Below, in pieces: positions 36,670 to 47,150 of a DNA stretch of 64,000 nt; within the stretch, counting starts at the first letter, position 1, and every line of letters starts with the position of its first letter. Source of the DNA: Grammothele lineata (taxonomy: Eukaryota; Basidiomycota; Agaricomycetes; Polyporales; Polyporaceae); contig NDFF03000010.1 of NCBI GenBank assembly GCA_002150815.3, forward strand, positions 1 through 64,000, written 5' to 3'. A program made the translations under genes and the position numbers. The notes under the pieces are model-generated. The model saw only the letters and a list, made by a program, of their open reading frames with translations, did no database searches and had not been told where the DNA came from.

Positions 36670-38385
36670 TCACGCTGGCAGGCCCACCCTGGGATCGGTC
36701 AGCGTCGCGCGATACTGCTCCAGAATACGCCCCGCAGAGGGCCCGATGGCCATCGGCTCCGCAAACTGGCACGCAAACGCGACAGGCGCGCACGTCACAG
36801 TTTTGAGGCGGCAGAGCGCCTCAAACGCGACGCTCCACGCGAACCTGGGCTTGTGCACGCACGCCCACGACGCGCGCAGCAGCTCGAGGTCAGCGAGTGA
36901 GAGGAGCGGGGAGTCGAAGGGCAACACGGTCCCCGTAGCGAAGGACCGCGAGAGCTCGTCCCATCGTGCAAGCCGTGCTTTGGCGGGGCCCAGGAAGGGG
37001 GCGGGAGCGGACGTGGTGGACGAAGAAGGGGACAAAGCGGCAGACGCGGAACCGGGTTCGCGCGCGCGCAACGGGAGGGCGTGGACGGCGCTTGAGCCTT
37101 GGCCTTGGAGGCTTCGCGCGCGAGCGTCCGCCATTTGTCGATATGATCTATGATGTGCTAGTGGAGGAGTGCAATTGAACACGTCGTAGGCCTCGAAGGT
37201 TTTCGTGCGGAAGCAGTTGCCATAGGTCGCCATCGGGCAGGTCTACGTGGTGTAGCCCGCGTCGCACAGATACGCATTACGGATGTTTCCGTACTCCCCA
37301 AGCTTTCTGTCTCGCATGCGCTTTCCTGCGTTGAGGAAGTCGTTGAGCACGAACCGGCCAAGGCGGCTGTTATCGCGTTTGAGCCAAGCGACATTGCCTT
37401 GTGCGCTCTGCGCGCCGGCTTTGGTTGAACAGACAGTCGGGCTGCCGCCGATCATACTTGAGCTTATCGGCCTTGATAACATCTTTCTTAACGCAATGTC
37501 CGCTTTTGCGCGAGTCCAAAATGGTATTGAACCTGAAATGGGTTGAGTCAACTGATCAGGTTACAGCTAGTACCACAATCTAGTGGATGCTCACATGAAC
37601 GCGTTACGGATAGTGTCCGGTGCATCATAGCCATTGGCGTATATCGAATTCACTTGAAACATCGAGTACTGGCCAACTGAGGCAGTGGCGAGACCGATGA
37701 GCAAGGCGCTTTGAAACTTCTTGCGGTACTCGTCCGGATCGCCAGCGAGGTTCTCGAGATCCTTGGCCATCGCCAACACTTGCCGTATAGTGCTTTGATC
37801 CTCGAAGTTGTTCTTCAGGAAGTTCTCCGGAGGAGGACCGGAGAGCTTGCGAAGCACGAAACGCGACGAGGCTCGTATATACAGACACATACATCTGCCG
37901 GAGTGTCAGTACAAATCAGCGCTACCATCTTTCCAACATACCCCGTCGTAGTCTGAAGGCAATCCAGAGCGTTAGCATTGCCCAACAAAGAGAGAAGATA
38001 CGTCTCTAACCTCCACCCGCAAGGATACTGGCAAACAAGTACAATAACGTCTGTATACTGTGACAACTCGGGACATTCGACTGCGGTAACCTGTGTCAAA
38101 TGTTAGTGCGGATTATGTAGGATGGTATGGGATACTCACCTTCTGAACATCCCACGGTAGCCGATTCGGGTTTCGGTATATCTGTGAAGAAGCCCATTAG
38201 CACGCCGCGAAGTCGTTCCAGAGATGGGACCGGTAAAGTACCAGAACATCGCCGAGTAGGATGTGAGGGGTAGGGTCCTCGAGCGGGTCCTTGAGGTTCT
38301 TGGTAGACTTGAAACGGGTTTCGTCTTCATTCAGCACACCGTATGGGTCTCTACGTTTCGAGATCAGTCTTTCGCGCTCGCCCAT
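36670..38385 (-). pseudogene. Relic of a QDE-1-type RNA-dependent RNA polymerase (RNAi), 5'-truncated
   Basis: Reading on the minus strand from 38385: DPYGVLNEDE and ILLGDVL, an intron, RNPNRLPWDVQK, an intron, TAVECPELSQYTDVIV. Then comes GGDYDG completed by D across an intron, which is the DxDGD catalytic loop of cellular RdRPs. Next are a PPPENFLKNNFE block, VGQYSMF, and a C-terminal RFAWSVAFEALCRLK region. The spacing before GGDYDG is too short by about seven codons and out of frame by one base. A second frame change follows the motif, and a stop lies at 37243-37245. The N-terminal half is missing upstream of about 38.39 kb. Such enzymes make double-stranded RNA for silencing; this copy cannot. 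Confidence 0.8.
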
Positions 38386-38725
38386 AGAAGAAAGATCACG
38401 TACTAGGAACAGTGAACGCTTCGGCAGTCGCTAGGGAACGACGCCCGCTTGAATCGACAAGTCGCCGTTGAAGATCGAACACACGCCGTGGACGGACTCG
38501 CACCGCATTTCCGACCTGCTCGCCCCGCCGTGCGTGACGATCCCGAGCCGGCTCTCGCGTTTGACGATCCTAAACCTTTCGCACAACGGTGTGCCGACTG
38601 CCACGTTCGTCACGCTCGTGCAGCAGACGCTCGAGGCGGAAGTGCAGCCGCTCACACAGCGAGCGGGCCCGAAGGCGACGCCGCTCCTCTGGTGTGCCGT
38701 CGAGCGCTTCGGTGGGAGCCGTCCC

Positions 38726-38862
38726 TGTAGGAATTTTACGTCGTCTACTGATTTTCCTGCTGGTCACGCTGCAGTGCGCCCTAATTTTCCTGTACGTAGT
38801 CTTTGCTGCACACGTCGTGTCGCGGAATCGACACGACGTTTGCAGAAACATACGCCCCTACA
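38726..38862 (-). mobile_element. MITE copy 1 (137 bp)
   Basis: It begins TGTAGG and ends CCTACA. It contains a near-palindromic block GACACGACGT...ACGTCGTGTC and, reading the minus strand, shares ordered segments with the sequence at 54951-55083. No target duplication is clear. Confidence 0.75.
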
Positions 38863-39079
38863 TTTCTCGTAGACTACAAGTCGTGTCTCCGCGCTCGGGT
38901 GTCTCGGCCACTGAGCCGCTCCTCGTCCTTCCCGGCCGCCCGCCGTCCTCCACCGCCGCCGTCCCGCCAATTACCGCTACCGCCGCTCCGCTCGTCGCTG
39001 CCGCCGCCATCGCCGCCGCCATCCCGCTCGTTGCTGCCGCTGTCCCCGCTGTTCCGCTCGTCACCGCCGCTCCGCTCTT

Positions 39080-39607
39080 CCCTGCCGTCCCACTCGTTCT
39101 CGCCGCCGCCCCGCTCGTTGCTACCGGGCGCGCGCACGCGATCGTCCTCGTCGCGGGTGGAATCGGGCTCGTCGGGGTCGTACGCATCGTCGCCGTCCCG
39201 CTCGTTGCTACCGGGCGCGCGTGCGGGGTCGTCCTCGTCGCGGGCGGACCTGGGCTCATCGGGGTCGTACGCGTCGTCGCCGTCGTCCCGCTCGCTACTA
39301 CCAGGCATGTGCGCGGGGCGGTCCTCGTCTCGGGGGGGCAAAGGGCTCATCGGGGCTTCATGCTTCGTCGCCTCCGTCCCGCTCGTTGCTACCAGGCGTG
39401 CGCGTGCGATCGTCCTCTTCGCGGGTGGAATCGGGCACATCGGGGTCATGCGCTTCGTCGCCGTTGTCCCGCTCGTTGCTACCGGGCACGCGCGCGGGGT
39501 CGTCCTCGTCGCGGGTGGAAACGGGCTTGTCAGGGTTGTGCGCGTCGCCGCCGCCGTCCCGCTCCTTGCAACCAGGCACGCGCGCGGTCGTCGCCGTGAA
39601 GAACGGG
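39080..39607. repeat. Minisatellite, about six units of 87-93 bp
   Basis: CGCTCGTTGCTACC(A/G)GGC recurs near 39112, 39199, 39285, 39378, 39471 and 39564. Read on the minus strand the units encode acidic 29-31 residue repeats (PGSNERDG, then DPDEPDSTRDEDD), but in frames that change along the array. The array starts directly after the KDZ stop codon, so it may be a degenerate former C-terminal coding repeat or a 3' UTR satellite. Confidence 0.8.
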
Positions 39608-42600
39608 TCAATCATCCATGAGCTCGTCCTCCGGGTTAAGATCGAGATGGATGATGTGCTCCGGGAGGACACCAGCAGGGGCAGCCTCGGCGCCAGGTGC
39701 CCGCAGAGCTTGCTGAACGTGATAACGAATGGCGGCCCACTTTGCTTCAAAGTTGTCAGCGATGGCGGTTTCCATAGCTGAGTGTTCATCTGCGTAAGCC
39801 TTCAGCCCTTCATCCAATTCCTCATCGACGGGTTTTGTAGGCGACGCCTGGCCCTGTCGATGAGAGCGGCGGAGGTTCCATTCGGACGCTTCATGACGTG
39901 TCGACGCAATGACACGTCGCATCTCCTCGTGGAGAAGGCAAACTTGTTCCAGCCATCGTGCTGCGCGAGCCCTAGCCTTGGCCCACTCTGCGCGAAGTGC
40001 TGACGTTGAAAAAATCAGTGCGTGTGGCATGACGATTTGCGGACAACTTACCATCACACAGTCCCCAGTCATTTCCACCCTCCGCAGCTCCTGTATCCCC
40101 GCTATACCAAATCCACGATAGAGTCCGGCGTCCCTCGCCAACCGAGACTGCACCTTCTAAGGGGGTAGTCCGCAGAGTGCCAACAGACTCTCCCATGCTA
40201 CGAACAAACTCGACTTCGGCCTCTTCTTCCGCGTTGAGACGGCGCTCGTTGAGACCGACGAGATCTGTGTCGAGTAAGGGTTTCAAGAGTGTTTCCCAAT
40301 CGCCAGGCCCGCGCAACTCGTAGACAGCAGTACGTGCAACACGATAGCGTGTAGCGGCATTTGCCACAGCTTCCTCCACAGAGGACTGCATCGTTCGAGC
40401 TCGGGTGCCGGTTCGCTGGCCCGTGACGTTCACCACCTTGTCTTGTACGTACGCAGTCCTCATGCGAAGGGAATGCCGTAGGTCGGATAGTGCATCGAAG
40501 GCGTCAGCGTACTGTAGGTCGTTCTCGATTTCGATCAACTTTTCGGAGCAGACGGCAACGCGCTGGGAGGAGGGGATGTCGGAAGGTAGGATGATGGGGA
40601 AGGTCTCGACGTCGTCTGGGGAGAGAGGGCGATCCGGCGGAGAGGAAAGAGGCATATATGCCGTTTTCATCTCCAGGAAGGCCTGAATACGCCGGAGAAG
40701 TGTGGCTACGCGCTTCTGGAATTGAACTTGCTGTAGGACCGTGATTGACTCTTTTCGTTGAAGGGAGAGACTACGTCTACTATAAAATGAGGGCCCATGC
40801 CGAGTCGAAGAAAACGAGTGAAGACTCACTGCGCTGCGCGAATATCAAGGCCCTCTACAATAAACGAACTAGGCCCTGCCTCATGCACGGCCGCCTGGCC
40901 ATGGACGGTGGCCATGTTCTCCTCAGCAAGCAGGCGCAGGCGCACGTCTGCACGAGACACTTCTGCAAATGCATTCGGTAATGTCAGCTACAGAAATTAC
41001 AACAAATAATGCTGCGAAACTTACTCGGTTTCGGAAGAAGAAAGGGGCTAGGGTTCTTGACGCGGTCTGATTCCCAAGCAAGTACCATTGCCTCCCACTT
41101 CTCCACGTCATCCGCCCGCGACTCTCTCAGGTTCGCGTCAAACTTCTCGAAATCTTCCTTGAAGGCGAAAGCTGCTGGAAGAGCCTCTAGTTGGAGGCGA
41201 AGCAGGTCGTCACCTATGATATGATTCAGCGAAGCATACCAGGACTTTCAGGAGATACTTACCGAATTGAACAGTCTTGCGCCAGTTAGAAAACCCACAG
41301 AAGTCGTCCAGTGTTTCCCATCGCGACCCACGCCCCATCTCCTTGGTGCTTGGCGCAGCCGCATGCAACCTCCACCAAAGGCGCTCAACGCCTTCACCAT
41401 CCCACCTGGCGATATGGAGGGTGTAGTTCGGTGAGTACGTTCCCTGGCACTCAGCCTTATGAGCACCGATGTGGAACTTAGGTACAACGAACACCCATGC
41501 ATCCGCTGGGAGGTCAAGTTGGATGTGCTCAGGGAGGTCTTCAGCCCGGATGAAGAATGATTTTTCGTGTTCGCATGCCACGTCATACGAGTCTTTAATC
41601 ATGCGGACACCCTTGCCCTTCACTGCAGAAGCGAGGAGATAGTCTATATTTGCCCACCTAGAAGCCATGAGTACGAAAACGAGTCCTACCAGGCGTCCGA
41701 ACACGTACCTCTCGCCCTTCTGCGTATCACCTAAGCCGTTATTCATGAACAACTCGTGCCTGCAGCTAACGGCAATCACGCCTGTAGCCCGAAGGCCCTT
41801 TGAGTTGCGGGTGAGTGCGTTGAGAAGGGCTGCAAAACCCGAGCAAGTACGGACCTGGATAGGTAATCAGCAGTGGCAGGCAAAACATCTCCAACCGCAA
41901 ACTTACATCCTCCTCGCTTGCGTGCTTCAAGACGTGCTCGTCGTACGGGGTATTGTCGACAAAATATGCTAATCCGGGGGCCAACCAAGGGTCTTCGTGG
42001 GCGCTGGTCCGCAGACGGCTCTTGAGGCGGAAGTTGGCATCTTGCGAAACCATCAACTGATAAAGCCAACTGAGGCGCGTCAGCAACGCATGTGAAACAG
42101 CGGTAGCGCATCAAGCAACTTACGCGTCATCCTCGCCTGCTTCTTCCCAACCCGCTGGCAGGTTCTTTTTGGGATTCGGGCAAGCTCGACAGGCGACTGC
42201 AAGTCCTCCGCGCGGAGTCCCACCAATCCCCACCGCATCGTGGGCCCTCCCTGCACGCTTCGCCATGGTGATATGGCGCCATTCTCGAATCATCGTAGCA
42301 AGTGCCTCAGACCGATCCTGTTCAAGCAGTGAGCACATCGTCGACCCTCTGAGGCACAGCATGAGAGACTCACCGGAAGCCGTTCGAGACCTGTGTTGTC
42401 GGTGAGCAGTTCCAAGGCCGCGTAATAGTCGTATGCGGTCATTTTGCCCTGCAGGTTGAGGAGGTGGAACTGTCGGAGGAGGCTAAACGTTGCACAGGTC
42501 CGGGGCTCAGTCGGCGTTGCTGGCCACCAAGACATCCGCAAAAGCAAAACGCGGCGTGGCGACCCACGGCAGCTACAGAATTGTACATCTACAACGTGCA

Positions 42601-43395
42601 CGCCGTTGACATGAAGCACGGTCGTGGGCACCAGCCGCCCCTCGTGAGTAAGACACGACTCTCCCGGAGAATGGGATGGTCGGACTACCATGCCAAGGTC
42701 TCTGAGAGACGTATGTTTGAAGAACGTGCCCTCCCACGACTGCAGAATGAAGTCGAGTAAGAGATATTGATGCGGGGTGCAGGTTAATCTAGCACAAGAA
42801 AACGGACCTGGATGCGATGGAGAGGGCGCCTCGCGTGCTCCAAAAGCATGCACTCTTGGCAGAGTAACTCGCCACTGAAACAGTCTCGACAGCGGAATTG
42901 CGGAGCCCGCTGGTTGCAGAGAGGGCAAGACGTTTGCTGGGCGTGCCTCCCCCGACCTTCGAGGCGGATGCATTCGTCGAGATATTCATCCCGGTAAGGC
43001 AGCCACGCCTTGAGGGGTTCGTCCTGGATGCGTCAGCACCTTCGTCCCGCCAGAAATCGACTCAATCGACTTACTGAGCTGAGGTAGCGTTTGGCCTTCT
43101 CCTTAGCCACGACGCTAATGCCCGTCAGCCCTTCGACTGGCTCCGCTGGCTGCGCAACGTCGAACGCCGGGTCCGGAGCAGCCTCTTCAAGGCCACCGCC
43201 GCGAGGAGTCGGCCAGGCGAGCTGCTCGGGGGACTGCTCAGTTGTGACAATAGGCGCCTCGCGCGGGAGCGTGCGGGAGGACGTGACGCGCCGCCGACCA
43301 TCTTCCGAGACCGTGGACGACTTCACGACGTGCTTGGGCTTGTAGAACGCCGTCGACTTACTCTTTCCCTGAGCACTTTTATGAGAGGACTTCAT
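39608..43395 (-). CDS. KDZ (Kyakuja-Dileera-Zisupton) transposase with CxC2 zinc cluster, apparently intact
   Basis: ATG is at 43395-43393 and TGA at 39608-39610, with about ten exons. Every junction traced keeps phase, giving roughly 1,000 residues. Domains in order: a basic/Pro N-terminus; the CxC2 cysteine cluster (CPLCNQRAPQFRCRDC, then LCQEC, near 42.83-42.91 kb) with LHVNGVHVVDVQFCSC and ATFSLLRQFHLLNLQGK; then CRACPNPKKNLPAGW. The RNase H-fold transposase core shows the three acidic positions in QDANFRLKSR, SYDVACEHE and DGEGVERLWW, plus PKFHIGAHKAECQ and STKEMGRGSRWETLDD. The helical tail has LEQVCLLHEEMRRV. It belongs to DNA transposons that move by cut and paste. The partner oxygenase gene lies 201 bp upstream on the same strand. 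Confidence 0.93.
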
Positions 43396-43596
43396 GGCGA
43401 TAGGGAACATTGGCGAAACATCGCCTTTTTATGCGGCACAAAGGGCCACGCCCAGGCCTCGTGGCCAAGCCATACAAAAACGTACGTTACATGCTAACGC
43501 GTGTGTGAGCACAGATACCGCATGGCATGAGTGCGCCACTCACCAAGGCATACAGAACCGTGTCTTTTCTCGTAAATCTTACCGCACTAACCCAGT

Positions 43597-45574
43597 CTAA
43601 AGCGTCCCTTTCCTTAGCGCCTCCCGGTCTTTCTCTAGGCCCTCCACGGTTGAAAACAGCGTGACTCGCTCTTCTGCGCGCGCAGGGAGCTGCTCTTGAA
43701 GGGCTGCGCTGGCGAGAGGATCGACGAGGGCAAAGTTCCCGAGCGTGCGGAAGCCACACTCCAGCCAGCGCCGCAGGCTGCCGGAGCAATACTGGGTCAT
43801 CGATCGCCTGGTTTCGCCCGGCTGGATCGTGACGTTGGCATGCGGGACGACGGCAGAGGGAATCCATACGTTAGCCCCCGGCGGAAACTCGATGCAGACC
43901 CGCGGCTTGAGGAGGAGGAGATGCCCGCCCTTCTTCGAGTCGAAGCGGCCCAGGGCAGTGATGTGGCACCAGTTAATGGGGTCGTTTGCCGCATCGACGT
44001 GGGGGACACATTCAGTGGCGGGGCCGAGGTTGAATGTAACCGCGGGATAAATGCTGCGCTTGAAATTCAACGATAGGCCGTGGTGCTCGAAGACTTGCTG
44101 GACCGTAGACCGCATCTCCGCGTAGATACGGGGCGCGAAGGAGGCGAGCATGCCTGTGAGGGATTAGCAGGTATAACGGGAGTGCCAGCGGAGAGCCACG
44201 TACTACTCCCATACGCGGCAATCCGTTGGATGGCAGGAGAATCGCAGAGCGCACGCAAGACCTTCGCGTTTCTCTTCGTGTTGCAGATGACCCCGGGTTC
44301 CTGACGCAGGATGAGCGCGACTCCCGGAGGGCCAAAGAGCAACATACCGTTCGTCCGGTACCATGTGAGGCACCGCACGCGAGGGCCCCGAACTTGCCCC
44401 GCTTGTGATCCTCCTGTTCCTTCGTGAGGCGTACCTCCCGGCGCGCCCTAGCCAGCAAGAGGTTTGCTTCTTCGACCACGCGGTCGTACCCTGCTCCCTT
44501 GGGGCGTCCGCCGAACACCGCGATGATGCGCCGCTCCGAGTCCAAGAGCACCATCACGGACCTGCGCCTCTTCAACGGCGACCCAATGCAGAGTAGAGAA
44601 CGCGGCGTACCTGCCATCCCAGTCGTATACCGGTATGCCCTCCTGAATCACCCTCTCCAGTGACCACAGCTCGGCCTGAAGCCCCCGCAGCCGCTTCCCG
44701 AGAAAGGCGCCCTTTGCCACATGCGCGAGCGGAAACGAATCAGCTTTGAGGACTCGAGAGGGGGCCAGCTGCTTTGATGTCGAAGATTTCGGCTTGCCGC
44801 CGAACTCGGAGTCCCTTTTCTTCTGGCGCTTGGCAGGCCGCGACTTATGCTTACACTCCTTCCTTCGCCGCTGGAAGCGCGTAGGAACGCGCGCAGAGCC
44901 ATCTTCAGCAGGATGTTGCACGGCCGCGCTTGCGAAAGCTGGAGGATCGTGATCGCGCCCTGAATCACTAACGGCGAGAACGCTGGGGGAAAGAGGGGCA
45001 GACGTCGACCCCTCAAGTGAAGGTGTTGCGCGGCTCGCAGATGCCGGGGGAGCGATAACGACGGGGAGAACCGCATCGTCAGAAGGGAGGACGAGCGGCG
45101 GCGCGGCGGGTGAGGTACTAGGTGAGGGAAGAGGGGTCAAATCGCCCAACAACCAGTCTTGCGCGATAGCGACGCCACTCAGCGGTGGAAGGTCGAGCGG
45201 CGGAGAACCAGGCGGCGGAAGATCGAGCGGCGGCAAGGCGAACGACGGGGCGGGGGAGTTTTGAGTAGACGGGAGTGGGGAGAGCTCCTCAGCGAACCAC
45301 TCCTCCGCGTCTTCGTCCCTCAGCAGGAACAAGGGGTCAAAAGAAAGGGGGGAGGCGTGAGTAGGGGCGGAGAAGGTGGAGAGCGGGACGAAGTTCCAGT
45401 CGTCGCCGGCGCGACGCGGGTCCGTGGCGGCATCTTTGATAAGTTGAGTCGCGTCCCACTCCGTGTTTATTGAGTTGATTGAGGCCGCAACGCGTGCGGA
45501 GGTCTAGCGAGCGGGTATTAGCGTGAGGGTGGTCGAGCAGCGCGACCCAAGAGAGAACGCACCTTAGAAATCAT
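43597..45574 (-). CDS. TET/JBP family 2OG-Fe(II) DNA dioxygenase, apparently intact
   Basis: Exon 1 is ATG-ATT-TCT-AAG (45574-45563). Exon 2 spans 45503-44611, and three more exons end at TAG 43597-43599. The N-terminal ~330 residues are Pro/Ser-rich and then basic (FQRRRKECKHK, RPAKRQKKR), probably DNA-binding or NLS. The oxygenase region has GGRPKGAGYDRV, the TYPE-specific block QRIAAYGS, SIYPAVTFNLGP, the metal motif PHVDAAND (about 44.0 kb), GGHLLLLKPRV, FPPGANVWIPSA, the distal His in PHANVTI and the 2OG-binding Arg in RRSMTQY. Known for this family: oxidation of 5-methylcytosine-type bases in DNA. It sits just upstream of a KDZ transposase on the same strand, the pairing described for fungal TET/JBP genes (Iyer and colleagues, 2014, from memory). 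Confidence 0.92.
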
Positions 45575-45862
45575 TGAAAACGCGTGCAAGACGCGCCGAA
45601 AGACGCGTCGTTTGAGGAGGCGCGGTCCGCGAAGAGAGGAGAAGGCGCGTCCAAAGGGGAACCTGCACACCGCGTCTGCACCACCCACTTATCAGGCCTC
45701 GGAGGAGACCCGTCCAGCGGCAGCGACGACGCAACGTGGAAGTAACGCCAGGGAGCAGAAAGAAGAGCTCGCCGGAAAAAGGACGAGGCGGCGAGGGCGA
45801 AGGAGGAAGGACGGAGGAGGAAGAGATGAAGCAGGCGCTCTTTTGTCAGAGGGAGGCTCGGA

Positions 45863-45885
45863 AGCCAAACACTCCGTGTTTGGCT
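45863..45885. other. Perfect 9-bp-stem hairpin
   Basis: AGCCAAACA, loop CTCCG, TGTTTGGCT. It lies about 290 bp upstream of the TET/JBP start and could mark a transposon edge or be chance. No partner was found elsewhere. Confidence 0.4.
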
Positions 45886-46010
45886 ACTGATCTTCTATTC
45901 TAGGCTACGTCTCTTATCTAAGCGCGAGTCGATTGCGCAGTGCGGACGCACTTCTTGAGCTCAAGCAGGGCACATCCCACAATACTTACTTCATGATAGA
46001 TAGCTGATGT

Positions 46011-46750
46011 ATGACTGCGTCTTCAGGTAAATCATCTCATAATTGCGGGTCGCCTTCGCTAGGGCTAGCCACCTGGAAACCTAAGGACCGTGAGGAGATC
46101 TACACTGCGTTCCGCACTCCGGTCCCCGGATCGCGCGCAAACTCCCCGGCCTCGCCAGAAGCAGGTATGTCGAAGCCTTCCATTAATCCGAACTCGCTGA
46201 ACGCAGCGTATGTTCCCTTATGGGCCTGCCTTGGTTCATGACTCCGACCGAAATCTGCTGCCCCTGCATTGATCTCAATTGTAACTTCTTCTCGCAGTTA
46301 GTGTTTGGTAAACTAGTCCGAGTCTGCAGTACTGTTGGCACCAGCGCCATACTGACACCGCAGATCATCGTCGCGACGGTCAACCTCGACTGTCGTCTTG
46401 ATCTCAAGATGTGATTGCGCTGCATGCGTGCAATGCGGAGTACAACCCTTATATCCTTGTATCCAACCTGTGTTCCATACGGTGATGGTCAGTGTTTCGT
46501 GTGCAGCTAAGTTGTCCGCGACGCTTTATCACGGCAATTATGCGCGTTCGCGACCCGAAGACGACTGCTCTTATCTACTGCAGTCACTGAATCGTCCATT
46601 CAGAGGCTCGGCTTCGACGCCAAGTTCTCGGAATTAAAAACAAGGACGTCTATTCACGGGGCGTGCTGGTTTCTGCTCAGTGGAAGACATGTCATATGCT
46701 ACCAATCCACTCCATGAGATGGCGCAACTCGCTTGGAAAGTTCAAGGTAG
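46011..46750 (+). CDS. Possible multi-exon hypothetical gene
   Basis: ATG-ACT-GCG-TCT-TCA-G (46011-46026) joins in phase to an exon from about 46063. That exon encodes GLATWKPKDREEIYTAFRTP and ends with a GT donor after SPEAG at about 46164. Later exons are unclear. Another coding-looking start is ATG at about 46689 (NPLHEMAQLAWKVQ, then GTAGGT). The coding potential is modest and the product unknown. It may be two genes or a relic. Confidence 0.3.
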
Positions 46751-47150
46751 GTTCCTTGAGTGTTCACTCACTGTCCCGGGCACCATTTACCGCACTCACT
46801 GGTGGCACTGCCTCCCCTGTGTGAGCATGACTTTAGTCTGTGCTCGAGCATAACGTCGTGCTTCTGATCTTCGTCTTTAACAAGACTGCGTCGACAAGTG
46901 CTGAGTCGACTGCTATATATCTGACTCTTGTGTCCATTTACTCAGCCTGATACTACTACTTCTAAAGTATTACTTAGACGGTTTCCCTGCAGGGAACGTT
47001 TGCACGTGCATATCATCGCCAATTATCGGACCCATGGAGAATTCCGCTTTGCATTCGAGACGATTTACACCATAGCGGCCAGGGTATACGAGCTCATCGC
47101 AACGCACTACATTTTTGCAGGCGTACTACTACACCAGGACGACATGAGGA

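Larger units (their letters stand above)
39608..45574 (-). mobile_element. KDZ-type DNA transposon unit (TET/JBP plus transposase), ends not located
   Basis: The span given covers only the two genes. Both are on the minus strand with a 201-bp gap and both read as intact. Terminal inverted repeats and target duplications should lie outside, between about 38.4 and 39.6 kb on one side and right of 45.6 kb on the other. I could not identify them by eye. A 9-bp-arm hairpin at 45863-45885 and the MITE and minisatellite at 38.7-39.6 kb are the nearest structured sequences. Confidence 0.75.

Noticed and set aside
36607..37178. Plus-strand ORFs opposite the RdRP relic
   Set aside because: They are shadows of the minus-strand frame, which carries recognisable RdRP sequence.
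38589..39781. Long Ala/Val/Arg-rich plus-strand ORFs across the minisatellite
   Set aside because: They are products of the repeat read in three frames; all frames are open because of composition.
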